Assembly: GCF_913055835.1 (NCBI RefSeq)
Contig: NZ_CAJXKQ010000007.1
Span: 62,001 to 126,000, forward strand
Direction: 5' to 3'
DNA from: an uncultured Marinobacter sp.
Lineage (GTDB): Bacteria; Pseudomonadota; Gammaproteobacteria; Pseudomonadales; Oleiphilaceae
DNA: 64,000 nucleotides
Shown here one piece after another: positions 37,488 to 48,019 of this stretch; the first letter of the stretch is position 1, and each line of letters begins with the position of its first letter. The translations under genes were made by a program, and so were the position numbers. Under the pieces are notes generated by a model. That model ran no database searches. It was not told the DNA's origin and was given only the letters and a program-made list of their open reading frames with translations.

Positions 37488-38783
37488 ATGGGAATGACCC
37501 ACATAGTCGACCGGCGACTGAACGGTAAAAACAAGAGCGCGGTGAACCGGGAACGGTTCCTGCGCCGCTACCGCCACCACATAAAGCGTGCGGTGTCGGA
37601 TGCGGTTCAGAAGCGCTCGATCACCGATATAGAACGGGGCGAGAAGGTCAGTATTCCGTCCCGAGATATTGAAGAACCCATCTTCCACCACGGCCAGGGA
37701 GGCAAACGGGAGGTGGTGCACCCCGGCAACCAGGAGTTTGTGGCCGGCGACACCATCCCCAAGCCCGAGGGTGGCGGGGGCCAGGGCTCCGGGCAGGGGC
37801 AGGCCAGCCCGGACGGCGAGGGCATGGATGAATTCGCCTTCCAGATCACCCAGGAAGAATTCCTGGATTTTCTGTTCGACGATCTCGAACTGCCCAATCT
37901 GGCCCGCAAGAAGCTCAAGGACACCGAGGCCTTCAAATATATCCGCTCCGGTTTCAGCACCGAGGGGGTCCCTGCCAAGCTGGATGTCGTGCGCTCGCTG
38001 CGCGGTGCCCACGCCCGACGCCTTGGCCTGGGCGGCGCACGCAAGAAGAAGATCCGGGATCTGGAAAAGCAACTGGAAGCGCTGAAAACTGCGCCGGAAG
38101 ACCTGGATCCTGCGTTCAGCCACGAAGACCAGATCCAGGTTCTGGAGGAGGAGATTGCGCGACTGAAAGCGAATGTTCGCCGCATTCCCTTCATTGATGA
38201 GATCGACCTGCGCTACCGCCAGCACGTGAAAAAGCCGCAGCCGGCCACCAGTGCCGTGATGTTCTGCCTGATGGACGTTTCCGGGTCCATGACCCAGATG
38301 CACAAGGACATTGCCAAGCGCTTCTTCATCCTGCTGTACCTGTTCCTGAAGAAGAACTACAAGAAGATTGAAGTGGTCTTCATCCGGCATCACACCAGCG
38401 CCAAGGAAGTGGACGAGGAAGAGTTCTTCTATTCCCGGGAAACCGGCGGCACCATCGTCTCCAGCGCCCTGAAGCTGATGCACAAGATTATCGAATCCCG
38501 ATACTCCCCGGCCGAGTGGAACATTTACGCCGCTCAGGCATCAGACGGTGATAACTGGAACGATGACTCACCGGTGTGCGGGAAGATCCTCGCCGACAAT
38601 ATCCTGCCTCTGGTGCAGTATTTTGCCTATGTGGAGATCACACCGCAGGACCACCAGATGCTCTGGTACGAATACGAGAAGATCCAGGAGCAATTCCCCC
38701 AGAGCTTTGCCTTGCAGCAGATAGCCGACCCCGGCGAAATTTACCCGGTGTTCCGCCAGTTGTTCGAGAGGAAAGCCGCATGA
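37488..38783 (+). CDS. yeaH: YeaH/YhbH family VWA-like protein
   Basis: A 431-residue partner of PrkA. The N-terminus is basic ([23 protein letters not shown]); a Gly-rich linker follows at about residues 90-110. The C-terminal half is von Willebrand A-like, with the metal-site-type motif [13 protein letters not shown] at about residues 264-276 and [10 protein letters not shown]. It begins 33 bases after prkA, and its stop overlaps the spoVR start (ATGA). Confidence 0.93.
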   Translation: MGMTHIVDRRLNGKNKSAVNRERFLRRYRHHIKRAVSDAVQKRSITDIERGEKVSIPSRDIEEPIFHHGQGGKREVVHPGNQEFVAGDTIPKPEGGGGQGSGQGQASPDGEGMDEFAFQITQEEFLDFLFDDLELPNLARKKLKDTEAFKYIRSGFSTEGVPAKLDVVRSLRGAHARRLGLGGARKKKIRDLEKQLEALKTAPEDLDPAFSHEDQIQVLEEEIARLKANVRRIPFIDEIDLRYRQHVKKPQPATSAVMFCLMDVSGSMTQMHKDIAKRFFILLYLFLKKNYKKIEVVFIRHHTSAKEVDEEEFFYSRETGGTIVSSALKLMHKIIESRYSPAEWNIYAAQASDGDNWNDDSPVCGKILADNILPLVQYFAYVEITPQDHQMLWYEYEKIQEQFPQSFALQQIADPGEIYPVFRQLFERKAA

Positions 38784-40339
38784 CTAACCTCATGGACCGT
38801 CCCAATTCGCCCGAAAGCGATCAGCCCAGAGCCCGGGAGCCGATCTCGACCGGGTCTGAATGGACTTTCGAGCTGATCCAGAAATACGACGACGAAATTG
38901 CCAAGTGCGCCGCCGAGTTCGGCCTGGACACCTACCCCAACCAGATCGAGGTGATCAGCGCCGAACAGATGATGGACGCCTACAGCTCCGTGGGCATGCC
39001 GGTTGGCTACCATCACTGGTCCTTCGGCAAGCAGTTTCTCAGTACCTCCAAGGGCTATCAGCGTGGCCAGATGGGGTTGGCCTACGAAATCGTGATCAAC
39101 TCCAACCCCTGCATTGCCTATCTCATGGAGGAAAACACCCTGCCGATGCAGGCGCTGGTCATTGCCCACGCCTCCTACGGCCACAACTCGTTCTTCAAGG
39201 GTAACTACCTGTTCCGCACCTGGACCGACGCCAGCGCAATCATCGATTACCTGGTGTTTGCCCGCCATTATGTGGCGGAGTGTGAGGAGCGCTATGGAGT
39301 CGACGCCGTAGAGGAAATCCTGGATTCCTGCCACGCTCTGATGAACTACGGGGTGGATCGGTACAAGCGGCCTGCCCCGATATCGGCGTCGGAAGAAATG
39401 CGACGCCAGAAAGAACGAGAAGAATACCAGCAGAGGCGAATCAATGATCTCTGGCGGACAATACCCAAGCTTGACGAGGACGATGACCCCGTAAGGCGTC
39501 GCAAGCGCTATCCGGAAGAGCCACAGGAGAACATTCTCTATTTCATCGAGAAAAACGCGCCCCTGCTGGAAACCTGGCAACGGGAAATCATCCGTATCGT
39601 GCGGAAGCTGGGCCAGTACTTCTACCCCCAGCGCCAGACTCAGGTAATGAACGAAGGCTGGGCCACCTTCTGGCACTATACCCTGCTGCACAGAATGTAT
39701 GACAAAGGCCTGGTAACCGACGGCTTCATGCTGGAGTTTCTCCAGAGCCACTCGGCGGTGGTGTACCAGCCGCCATTTAACAGCCCATGGTATTCGGGCA
39801 TTAACCCATACACCCTGGGATTCTCGATCTTTACCGATCTGCGCAGGATCTGCGAAAACCCGACAGACGAAGACCGGGAATGGTTCCCGGACATCGCAGG
39901 CAGCGACTGGCTGGAAACCCTGCATTTTGCGATGAAGAACTTCAAGGACGAAAGCTTTATCCAGCAATTCCTGTCGCCCAAGGTAATGCGGGATCTGAAA
40001 CTCTTCGCGATCCAGAACGACGACCAGGAAGACGTCTACCGGGTAACCGCCATACACGATGATCCCGGCTACCGGGACCTGCGCGAGAAACTGGCGCGCC
40101 AGTACAACCTGAGTTATCGGGAGCCCAACATCCAGGTATGGAATGTGGATGTCCGCGGCGACCGCTCCCTGACACTGCGCCATATTCCCGTGGACCGCGT
40201 CCCCCTGGGCAAGGAAACCGACGAAGTCCTGCGGCACGTGCATCGGCTATGGGGCTTTGATGTGCACCTTGAGAGCGTAAATGATGGCACCGTCGTGGAA
40301 GACCATCACTGCCCGCCAAGGGAAATTGAGGAGGACTGA
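38780..40339 (+). CDS. SpoVR family protein
   Basis: A 519-residue protein of the SpoVR/YcgB family. It has the conserved [36 protein letters not shown] and [10 protein letters not shown] segments, which contain many histidines of unknown role. The start at 38780 overlaps the yeaH stop; a longer frame would intrude on yeaH. Coupling with PrkA and YeaH is the common bacterial arrangement. Its biochemical function is not known. Confidence 0.93.
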   Translation: MTNLMDRPNSPESDQPRAREPISTGSEWTFELIQKYDDEIAKCAAEFGLDTYPNQIEVISAEQMMDAYSSVGMPVGYHHWSFGKQFLSTSKGYQRGQMGLAYEIVINSNPCIAYLMEENTLPMQALVIAHASYGHNSFFKGNYLFRTWTDASAIIDYLVFARHYVAECEERYGVDAVEEILDSCHALMNYGVDRYKRPAPISASEEMRRQKEREEYQQRRINDLWRTIPKLDEDDDPVRRRKRYPEEPQENILYFIEKNAPLLETWQREIIRIVRKLGQYFYPQRQTQVMNEGWATFWHYTLLHRMYDKGLVTDGFMLEFLQSHSAVVYQPPFNSPWYSGINPYTLGFSIFTDLRRICENPTDEDREWFPDIAGSDWLETLHFAMKNFKDESFIQQFLSPKVMRDLKLFAIQNDDQEDVYRVTAIHDDPGYRDLREKLARQYNLSYREPNIQVWNVDVRGDRSLTLRHIPVDRVPLGKETDEVLRHVHRLWGFDVHLESVNDGTVVEDHHCPPREIEED

Positions 40340-40341
40340 AT

Positions 40342-42267
40342 CTGGAGCCTGGTGACAAATTCGGGCCGGTACTGGCCGGCCCGGTTCTACGCCATGCCGC
40401 GCCTGACTCGGTCGTTTTATGGCTGGTAACACAGGAGCCAGTCGTACTCGCTGTACGGATTTTTAACGGCGAGCATCCTCTACTGGACCGTCCGGTGGCC
40501 GATTCCGAGGTTGTACAGCTAAGGATTGGCACCCGCGCCTGGCTCAACCTGCTTAACATCACTCCGGACGTGGCCCTGCCCCGGGACGCCCGACTGGAAT
40601 ACGATCTGGGCCTTACCGGCGACGGATTCGACGCCCCCCGGTGGATCCGGGAATGGGCCCCTCACCTGTGCCCCGAAGGCCGGGAGCGCCCGGGCTTTAC
40701 CCTGAAATCGAATCTGGATCGCATACTCCACGGCTCCTGCCGAAGACCCCATCATCCTTCGCGAGACGGGTTGGTTCGGGTGGACGAGGAACTGCAGAAA
40801 GCAGAACAACTTGAGGATGTTCCCTCCCTGCTACTGATGACCGGCGACCAGGTCTATGCCGATGATGTGGCCGGCCCGATGTTGCATGCCATCCAGTGCG
40901 TGATTCACCAGCTGGGACTTTATCAGGAAGCGCTGGAAGGAGCCTCGCTCAACCACAGCCGAGAACTGACCTCGGTGGCGAATGCCTATTACCATCGGGA
41001 TGAACTTCTGCCCGAATCCGAATTCAATGAAGACCTGACCGAGCGCTTCTTCGGCGGTGTGCGCAAACCCGTATTCACCACCGCCAACGCCGGCAATCAC
41101 CTGATTTCCTTCGCCGAGGTAATGGCCATGTACCTGCTGGTTTGGTCGCCGGAGCCCTGGCACCTTGTAACCAGTGCGGAGCCGGTTGATGATCCGGACG
41201 AGCTGGCGCGCTACCGCAAAGAGCAGGCCGCCATAGACGAGTTCCGCCGGACCCTTCCGCAGGCAGCGCGGGCCATGGCCAACGTGCCTGTTTACATGAT
41301 CTTTGATGATCATGACGTTACCGACGACTGGAACCTCTCGGCCCTCTGGGAAACCACCGCTTATGAACACCCCTTTTCCCGACGCATCATCGGTAATGCC
41401 CTGCTGGGGTATCTGCTGTGTCAGGGCTGGGGCAACCAGCCTGGCAATTTCGGGGAGCTGATCAAGCATTGTCAGAAGCTGTTCGAGTCCAGCAACGGGC
41501 AGCACGAACTGGACAAGGCTATTCAGGATGACCTGATCGACCAGCTGTTCCACTTTCAACACTGGCATTACAGCCTGCCAACATCACCCCGACTTGTGGT
41601 ACTGGATACACGCACCCATCGCTGGCGCAGTGAAATCCGGCGCAGCCACCCGTCCGGACTAATGGACTGGGAATCACTGACCGACTTCCAGCACGAAATC
41701 ATGGGCGAGGACGCTGTGGTGGTGGTCTCGCCGGCGCCCATGTTCGGGGTAAAGCTCATCGAGATGATCCAGCGGGTGTTTACCTTCTTCGGGAAACCGC
41801 TGCTGGTGGATGCCGAAAACTGGATGGCCCACCGGGGCGCCGCCAGTGTACTGCTCAATATTTTTGGCCACCCCCGAACCCCCAGACACTTCGTGATTCT
41901 GTCCGGGGATGTCCATTATTCGTTTGCCTACGATGTGCGGCTGCGCCATAAACAGAACGGCCCCCGTGTCTGGCAGATTACCAGCAGCGGCATCAAGAAC
42001 GAATTTCCCAACGCCCTGCTGGAATGGCTGGACCGATTGAATCGCTGGCTGTTCGCGCCCTGGTCGCCCCTGAACTGGTTCACCAAAAGGCGGCGCATGT
42101 GGATTGCCCCCAGGCTCCCTGAGGGCCGGGAGGCCGGTGAGCGGTTGTGGAACGGGGCTGGTATTGGAGACGTGCGGCTGGATGACGAAGGCGCGCCCAC
42201 CGCCATCCGGCAACTGGATGCCGGCGGCGGGGGTACGATTTTTCAGCGGCGGGCTAAAGACGACTGA
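40342..42267 (+). CDS. PhoD-like phosphatase/metallophosphoesterase family protein, apparent CTG start
   Basis: The product has about 641 residues. Metallophosphoesterase motifs include MTGDQVYADDVAGPM, MIFDDHDVTDDWN and ILSGDVHYSFAYD, as in PhoD-like alkaline phosphatases. No signal peptide is seen. The usual start codons begin only at GTG 40495, but the frame is open upstream and encodes a protein-like N-terminus (LAGPVLRHAAPDSVVLWLV). CTG at 40342 lies six bases after GAGGAGGA and two bases after the spoVR stop, so I used it. The gene is probably the fourth member of the prkA operon. Confidence 0.8.
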   Translation: MEPGDKFGPVLAGPVLRHAAPDSVVLWLVTQEPVVLAVRIFNGEHPLLDRPVADSEVVQLRIGTRAWLNLLNITPDVALPRDARLEYDLGLTGDGFDAPRWIREWAPHLCPEGRERPGFTLKSNLDRILHGSCRRPHHPSRDGLVRVDEELQKAEQLEDVPSLLLMTGDQVYADDVAGPMLHAIQCVIHQLGLYQEALEGASLNHSRELTSVANAYYHRDELLPESEFNEDLTERFFGGVRKPVFTTANAGNHLISFAEVMAMYLLVWSPEPWHLVTSAEPVDDPDELARYRKEQAAIDEFRRTLPQAARAMANVPVYMIFDDHDVTDDWNLSALWETTAYEHPFSRRIIGNALLGYLLCQGWGNQPGNFGELIKHCQKLFESSNGQHELDKAIQDDLIDQLFHFQHWHYSLPTSPRLVVLDTRTHRWRSEIRRSHPSGLMDWESLTDFQHEIMGEDAVVVVSPAPMFGVKLIEMIQRVFTFFGKPLLVDAENWMAHRGAASVLLNIFGHPRTPRHFVILSGDVHYSFAYDVRLRHKQNGPRVWQITSSGIKNEFPNALLEWLDRLNRWLFAPWSPLNWFTKRRRMWIAPRLPEGREAGERLWNGAGIGDVRLDDEGAPTAIRQLDAGGGGTIFQRRAKDD

Positions 42268-43626
42268 TCAGGCGTTGACCGAAGGCAGCCCGGAAAGTGC
42301 CATGGCCAGTTCCTGTTCGTCGTACTCGTGGTCACTCAGTTCACCCGCGAAGTAGGAGGTGTAGGCGGCCATATCAAAATGGCCGTGACCGCAGAGGTTG
42401 AACAGGATCACCTCGTCCTTGCCTTCCCGCTTGCAGCGCAGGGCTTCATCAATGGCGCACTTGACCGCGTGGTTGGCCTCCGGGGCCGGCACGATGCCCT
42501 CGTTACGGGCGAACAGGACACCGGCTTCGAAGCACTCCCTCTGAGTGTAGGACACCGCATCAAACAGTCCCAGTTCCTTGGCGTGTGACACCAGCGGCGC
42601 CATACCATGGTAGCGCAGCCCGCCCGCGTGGAAACCGGGGGGTGTAAACCCGGAACCGAGGGTGTGCATCTTGGTGAGCGGCGTCATGTGAGCGGTATCG
42701 CCGTAATCATAGGCGTACTTGCCCCGGGTCAGGGTCGGGCACGCAGAGGGCTCAACCGCAACGATCCGTGACTTCTCACCGCCGCGCAGGGCATGGCCCA
42801 TAAACGGGAAAGCGATGCCGGCGAAGTTGGAGCCGCCGCCGGTACACCCAACGATCACATCCGGCCAGCAATCCGCCATTTCCATCTGCTGCATGGCTTC
42901 CAGCCCAATCACACTCTGGTGTAGCAGCACGTGGTTGAGCACAGAGCCCAGGGCATACTTGGTGTTCGGGTCCTGGACCGCCAGTTCCACGGCCTCGGAA
43001 ATGGCGATACCGAGACTACCCGTGTGGTCTGGATTCTCAGCCAGTACTTTGCGGCCGAACTCGGTCAGCTCAGAGGGTGAGGCGACACACTTGGCACCGT
43101 AGGTTTCCATGACGGCCCGGCGATAGGGCTTCTGGTTGTAGGAAACCCGCACCTGAAAAACGGTCACGTCAATATCGAACAGGGAGCCTGCGAAGGACAG
43201 CGATGTGCCCCACTGCCCCGCACCAGTCTCGGTAGTCAAGGTGCGAATACCTGCTTCCCGGTTGTAGAAGGCTTGCGGAATCGCGGTGTTCGGCTTGTGG
43301 CTGCCCGCCGGGCTGACACCTTCGTACTTGTAGAAGATTTTAGCGGGGGTCCCGAGGGCCTTCTCAAGGCGATGCGCGCGATACAGGGGCGCAGGCCGCC
43401 AGAGGTTGTAGACATCACGCACGGGTTCCGGAATCTCGACTTCCCGCTCGGTGGTTACCTCCTGTTCGATCAGCGCCATTGGAAAAAGCGGTTCCAGATC
43501 CGACGGGCCCACCGGCTGCTGGGTGCCCGGGTGCAGTACTGCGGGCAAAGGCTCAGGCAGATCTGCCTGCAGGTTGTACCAGTATTTCGGCATCTGGCTT
43601 TCTTCGAGAAGGAACTTGGTTTGCAT
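42268..43626 (-). CDS. TrpB-like PLP-dependent enzyme (TrpB2 type)
   Basis: A 452-residue enzyme of the tryptophan synthase beta-like group often called TrpB2. The PLP lysine is in [13 protein letters not shown], the substrate carboxylate loop in [15 protein letters not shown], and the phosphate-binding glycines in [11 protein letters not shown]. The longer N-terminus ([16 protein letters not shown]) separates it from TrpB1. No trpA is adjacent. It may make tryptophan from indole and serine. Its stop abuts that of the PhoD-like gene. Confidence 0.9.
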   Translation of the reverse strand: MQTKFLLEESQMPKYWYNLQADLPEPLPAVLHPGTQQPVGPSDLEPLFPMALIEQEVTTEREVEIPEPVRDVYNLWRPAPLYRAHRLEKALGTPAKIFYKYEGVSPAGSHKPNTAIPQAFYNREAGIRTLTTETGAGQWGTSLSFAGSLFDIDVTVFQVRVSYNQKPYRRAVMETYGAKCVASPSELTEFGRKVLAENPDHTGSLGIAISEAVELAVQDPNTKYALGSVLNHVLLHQSVIGLEAMQQMEMADCWPDVIVGCTGGGSNFAGIAFPFMGHALRGGEKSRIVAVEPSACPTLTRGKYAYDYGDTAHMTPLTKMHTLGSGFTPPGFHAGGLRYHGMAPLVSHAKELGLFDAVSYTQRECFEAGVLFARNEGIVPAPEANHAVKCAIDEALRCKREGKDEVILFNLCGHGHFDMAAYTSYFAGELSDHEYDEQELAMALSGLPSVNA

Positions 43627-43664
43627 GAATTAAAAATCCCTACTGTTTATGTTGTTATCGCCCC

Positions 43665-45746
43665 TCAGAATACCCATTCCAGGCCCGCATAAAAAGTTCT
43701 TCCGGGACCGGGTTCGAAATAGCCCCTATCCTCCACCGGGCGGTTCGCGTTGGCGTTTATCCGCACGTTGCTGAAGTAGTCCTGATCCAGCAAGTTGCGG
43801 ATGCCCGCATACAGGTTCACTGTCTGCTCCGCCATCCGGAATGAATCGCCGGCACGCAGACCAACCAGCCAGTAATCACTGACCAAGGTCTGGTTGCTGT
43901 TCTCGGCGTAGAACTCCCCTACATATTGCCACTCCAGGGCCGCGAAACGACCGGCTGCGCCGCGCCACTCCAGCTCGTTCACCCAGAGTTGCTCCGGAAG
44001 CCCGGGGATGGCATTGCCGCTGGCGTCGTCACCCTGTTCATCAACAAAGTCCCGCAACTCGTAATCGGCGAGAGTCAGGGCGCTGGTTACCCGCCAGGCA
44101 TAAGAAATCTCCCAGGACAGACCCAGTTCAAAGCCGTTGCGCCGGGTTTCACCGGCGTTTTCGTAGAAAGTCTGATCACCCACATTGAAAGGCAGGATTT
44201 CGTCCTCCACCCGAATGGAGAACAGCGCCATGTCATAACTCAACCCCGCGCCCAGCATGCCGCGCATACCTAGCTCGCGATTCAACGCCTGCTGGGGCTC
44301 CAGCTCTGGATTGAAACCACCGCCATTCGGATTGGCAAACTCGGTAAAGGTGGGTGACTCGAACGCTGTACCCAGAGTGGCGTACACCTGGTGCCTGGGT
44401 GCCAGTTTGTAGCTGATGCCGGCAACGCCGCTGTACTCCCGGAACGTACGATTACCCGAATCATCGTTACCGTCTTGCAGCCAGTCGTCGTCAATGGCCA
44501 GGCGCAACCGGTCGAACCGAACACCCAGGGAAACGTTGAGCTCGTCGCTCAGCGCCAGATCGCCCTGGCCAAACACCGCTACATTGGTGGCGCTCTGGTT
44601 TTCCGCCTGGGTCTGGCCGGTAATATCGCCATCGATAGACACCGAATAGCGGCGCCGGTCGTCGGACTGATGGTGCACATCCAAGCCGGTGACCCAAACC
44701 AGAGGCAATCCGGCCAGTGTTGATTCCTGCTGGTACTGGGAACTGATGCCGTAAAAATGCCGGTCGTAGGCTATGCGGCTGCTTCCGGGAAACGGCAGCT
44801 GCTGCGCGAAATCCCGGTGGGTGTAGAAGGTATCGAGGGTGAGTTGGCCGGGCAGCAGGGCCGAATCTTCAAATCTTACGCCCAGGGTCTGCTGGTTCAC
44901 GGTCTGGCTACTGTCCAACCTTTTGGCCAATGCAGTGGCCTGTTCCGGATCGTCCTCGGCCTGAGCCAACGTGAGCCCGCCCGGGTCTTCGGATTTCGGG
45001 TTGTGTAATGCGTTAAATGTGGCGGTTACCCGCCTGCCAGAGTCCAGATCCCGTGCCACACGGGCGTTGAACAGTGCCTTCTCTGCCTTGCTCTGTTCCC
45101 GGTGACCATCAAACGTCAACCAGGAAAGCGTTGCTATACCGCTGGTATCACCTTCAACGCCGTTACCCTGTATCGCAGCCTTTCGATAATCGTCGCTGCC
45201 GCCATCGAGTCGCAGCCGACCACCCTGAGGGAGCTCGTCACCCAACGCCGTGGAAATATCGATCACACCGCCGGCAGCGTTGCCATATTGGACCGATGCG
45301 GGCCCCCGAATAACCTCAATTCGCTGGGCGGAATCCAGATCAATGGCATCAATCTGGGACTGGCCATCGGGCAGCGTGTAGGGGATGCCATCCACCTGAA
45401 TCCGGATACCCCGAATGCCGAAAGGCGCCCTGGCCCCGAACCCGCGGGTGGACAGTCTGAGATTCTGGGCGAAGTTATAGCGATTCTGGAAGAACAGGCC
45501 CGGTACGGTATTGAGGGATTCATCCAGCTGCAGACGCTGCTGACCCTCACGGATGTCCGGAGCGTTGACCACTGAGACCGCTGCGGGCGTTTCATACAGG
45601 TCCCGCACCAGTCTTGGAGAGGTCACCTCAAGAACCAGCTCCTCATCATTGTCCGTTGATGACTGGCCAATGGCGGGAAGCCAGGCTGAAACGCAGACGG
45701 CAGCCAATACGCCCGCTGCAAGGTAGTGGTTTTTATTCATAGACAT
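43665..45746 (-). CDS. TonB-dependent outer membrane receptor
   Basis: A 693-residue receptor with a signal peptide (cleavage near AIGQS), a TonB box-like ELVLEVTS, and a plug domain (AAVSVVNAPDIRE; RGFGARAPFGIRGIRIQVDGIPYTLPDGQS; VIRGPASVQYGNAAGGVIDI). The beta-barrel ends in a terminal Phe (AGLEWVF). The plug resembles FecA/IutA-type receptors but the ligand is unknown. No siderophore or vitamin genes or Fur box were recognised next to it. Confidence 0.9.
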   Translation of the reverse strand: MSMNKNHYLAAGVLAAVCVSAWLPAIGQSSTDNDEELVLEVTSPRLVRDLYETPAAVSVVNAPDIREGQQRLQLDESLNTVPGLFFQNRYNFAQNLRLSTRGFGARAPFGIRGIRIQVDGIPYTLPDGQSQIDAIDLDSAQRIEVIRGPASVQYGNAAGGVIDISTALGDELPQGGRLRLDGGSDDYRKAAIQGNGVEGDTSGIATLSWLTFDGHREQSKAEKALFNARVARDLDSGRRVTATFNALHNPKSEDPGGLTLAQAEDDPEQATALAKRLDSSQTVNQQTLGVRFEDSALLPGQLTLDTFYTHRDFAQQLPFPGSSRIAYDRHFYGISSQYQQESTLAGLPLVWVTGLDVHHQSDDRRRYSVSIDGDITGQTQAENQSATNVAVFGQGDLALSDELNVSLGVRFDRLRLAIDDDWLQDGNDDSGNRTFREYSGVAGISYKLAPRHQVYATLGTAFESPTFTEFANPNGGGFNPELEPQQALNRELGMRGMLGAGLSYDMALFSIRVEDEILPFNVGDQTFYENAGETRRNGFELGLSWEISYAWRVTSALTLADYELRDFVDEQGDDASGNAIPGLPEQLWVNELEWRGAAGRFAALEWQYVGEFYAENSNQTLVSDYWLVGLRAGDSFRMAEQTVNLYAGIRNLLDQDYFSNVRINANANRPVEDRGYFEPGPGRTFYAGLEWVF

Positions 45747-45794
45747 TTAAATGACTTTTTATAGGACTTTGGTTGCGGTCCCAAGGTCGCGGAA

Positions 45795-46532
45795 TCAGGC
45801 GGGGATCCAGGCCGCAAGCAGATCAACCAGCCAGGGAACCAGCAAGGCCGTCGCGAAGGCAGAAAGCGCCATCGCCAGACCGGAGAAAGCCCCCATCTGC
45901 GAACTTACCTGAAACGCCCGTGCGGTCCCGATACCGTGTGCCGCGACCCCCATGGCAATACCCTTGGCGGTGTCATCCCGAACCCGGATCCACTCGAACA
46001 GCTTTGTGCCCAGAACGGCGCCGGTAATCCCAGTTATAACAACCAGTACGGCAGTCAGTGACGGAAGCCCGCCGATTTTTTCAGAAATCCCCATGGCCAC
46101 CGGCGCCGTTGCCGATTTTGGCGCCAGGGACATCTGGATCTCCGTAGACCCGCCCAGAAGCCGCGCCAGGCCAATGGAACTGCCTGCAGCGATAACAACG
46201 CCGCAGAAGAGCGAAATCGTTACCGGAAGCCACAGTTGTCGAAGCCTGGAAAACTGCTGGTACAGCGGCACGGCCAGCGCCACCGTTGCCGGGCCCAGCA
46301 GAAAGTGAACAAACTGCCCGCCTTCAAAATAATCGCTGTAAGAGGTGCCTGTGGCCAGCAACAGGATGATCAGCATGGCCACGGAGGTGACCACCGGATT
46401 GGCCAGCGGATTGGAGTTGGTTCTCAGGTACAACCGGTAGGCCAGGCCGTAGGCCACCAGGGTGATGGTCAGCCCAAGGAGCGGCGATGTGGAAAGGTAA
46501 ACCCAGATGTCTTTCAGGCCCGGCTCATTCAT
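45795..46532 (-). CDS. lrgB: LrgB family protein
   Basis: A 245-residue membrane protein of the LrgB/CidB type with about seven membrane segments, carrying APKSATAPVAMGISEKIGG and the C-terminal GVAAHGIGTARAFQ motif of the family. It overlaps the lrgA gene by eight bases. In other bacteria the pair is linked to murein hydrolase control or to export of small organic acids such as glycolate or pyruvate; which applies here is not clear. Confidence 0.9.
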   Translation of the reverse strand: MNEPGLKDIWVYLSTSPLLGLTITLVAYGLAYRLYLRTNSNPLANPVVTSVAMLIILLLATGTSYSDYFEGGQFVHFLLGPATVALAVPLYQQFSRLRQLWLPVTISLFCGVVIAAGSSIGLARLLGGSTEIQMSLAPKSATAPVAMGISEKIGGLPSLTAVLVVITGITGAVLGTKLFEWIRVRDDTAKGIAMGVAAHGIGTARAFQVSSQMGAFSGLAMALSAFATALLVPWLVDLLAAWIPA

Positions 46533-46905
46533 TGCCTCCCTCCTTCTCCGGGAGAGGCCCGGCAAACCAGCGGGTGGTCACCTGCATGATCAGGGCCGTG
46601 GCGACCATGGTGATTACCGTGCTTAACAGCAGTGCCAGGGTTATCGGGACCCACTCATCGGCGATGCGGCCGAAATGCGCCATCATGCCCACGCCAGCCG
46701 GCACAAACAGAAGCGAGAGATGGCTGAGCAATGCTGTGGACGCCTGATCCACAGATTCCGGCGCTTTTCCGCGAATCATCAACGTTATGAACAGCATCAC
46801 CATACCCAACACCGGCCCGGGAATGGGCAGGCCCAGCAATCGAACCGTGATTTCACCCACCAGTTGATACACCAGCAGAAGGGTAATGCCGTTCAGGAAC
46901 TGCAT
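46525..46905 (-). CDS. lrgA: CidA/LrgA family holin-like protein
   Basis: A 126-residue protein with four membrane segments and the family motif LPIPGPVLGMVMLF, plus LLFVPAGVGMM. It is the usual small partner of LrgB and is translated with it. Upstream by 15 bases is the symporter gene on the same strand. Confidence 0.9.
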   Translation of the reverse strand: MQFLNGITLLLVYQLVGEITVRLLGLPIPGPVLGMVMLFITLMIRGKAPESVDQASTALLSHLSLLFVPAGVGMMAHFGRIADEWVPITLALLLSTVITMVATALIMQVTTRWFAGPLPEKEGGNE

Positions 46906-46920
46906 AGCGCAGGACTCCAG

Positions 46921-47805
46921 TCAGGTTTTGCTCTGTAGGTTCGAAACGGGAATGATGCTCCGGCCGTACATGGCCAGAACAAAGCCTATCGGGAACATCA
47001 GCACCCCGTATACCGCCGCCGGAATGGACATGGCACTGGACTCCAGAAGCGTCAGGGTAACCATGAGGGCGATGGTGCCGTTCTTCACACCCAGCTCTAC
47101 TGCCACCGCAAGCGATTCTCTCTGGGTCAGCCCCGTCATACGACCCGCCGCAAGCCCAAGCCCGATACCGGCCACATTCAACAGAATAGTAGCCGGCCCT
47201 GCCTGCTTCAAAAGCTCCCAGATCTGATCACGAACCCCGTACACCAGGGCCACAATCAGGACGGCCAGCACGATACCGCCGAAGATGCTAACGATGCTTT
47301 CTGCCTTGCGGGCAACCTCAGGGTTGCGGGTACGAACCACCATTCCAATGGCTACCGGGAACAGCACGATGCCGATCAGCATACCGACGGTTTTCCAAAC
47401 CGGTAGCACGATGTCCTCTTCGGTTCCCATGTAGTGCTGAAGAGCAATGTTGGTAAACAGTGGCAGGGTAAGGATGGTGATCAGGCTGGCGCTGACCGTC
47501 AGCACGATGGAGAGCGCAATATTACCCCGCGAGAGCAGCACAAACAGATTGGAGGTGGTGCCTCCGGGGCAGGCGGCAATAATCACCAGCCCAACGGCGA
47601 TGGCCGGTGGCACCGCCAGCAACGTGGCCAGCATGAAGGCGATGAGCGGCATTACAAGAATCTGGGCAACGGTGCCGACAATCATCCCTTTCGGATACAC
47701 CGCCACCTGGCGGAAGTCACGTATCGTCAGGGTCATGCCGATACCGATCATGATAATAAACAGAGCAATCGGCAGACCTGCCGAAATAAGCGGGCTGGAT
47801 TCCAC
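46921..47805 (-). CDS. Bile acid:sodium symporter (BASS) family transporter
   Basis: A 294-residue protein with about nine or ten membrane segments in the BASS fold. It has MIGIGMTLTIRDFRQV, AACPGGTTSNLFVLLSRGNIALS and ELGVKNGTIALMV, matching the two sodium-binding crossover regions. A GTG at 47805 follows GGAGG with normal spacing; a TTG at 47841 is the alternative. It may move a small carboxylate, together with LrgAB; the substrate is unknown. Confidence 0.85.
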   Translation of the reverse strand: MESSPLISAGLPIALFIIMIGIGMTLTIRDFRQVAVYPKGMIVGTVAQILVMPLIAFMLATLLAVPPAIAVGLVIIAACPGGTTSNLFVLLSRGNIALSIVLTVSASLITILTLPLFTNIALQHYMGTEEDIVLPVWKTVGMLIGIVLFPVAIGMVVRTRNPEVARKAESIVSIFGGIVLAVLIVALVYGVRDQIWELLKQAGPATILLNVAGIGLGLAAGRMTGLTQRESLAVAVELGVKNGTIALMVTLTLLESSAMSIPAAVYGVLMFPIGFVLAMYGRSIIPVSNLQSKT

Positions 47806-47958
47806 AATGCCTCCGGATGTTTTTGTTTTTACTGCAACCAACCGATGAAAAGTAGCACACCCGGTCTCCTTTCGGGAGCCTTTAACGACTACACCCTGTA
47901 CCGACTAAATGCTCCAGAGTCTGGAAGTTTAGGGCCGCAAGCATCGTGTCCCGGATAA

Positions 47959-47978
47959 GTTGCAAGTATACTTGCAAC
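47959..47978. promoter_or_regulatory. Perfect 20-bp palindrome upstream of the wax ester synthase gene
   Basis: GTTGCAAGTATACTTGCAAC is fully self-complementary. It lies 41 bases before the WS/DGAT start and 153 bases before the divergent symporter start. The length and symmetry suit a TetR-type dimer operator. It does not match the GTGWAC-N4-GTWCAC sites near the desaturase genes, so a different regulator is implied. Confidence 0.6.
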
Positions 47979-48019
47979 ACATAACTAAATTACCTGGACA
48001 CTGTGGAGACACACAAGGA

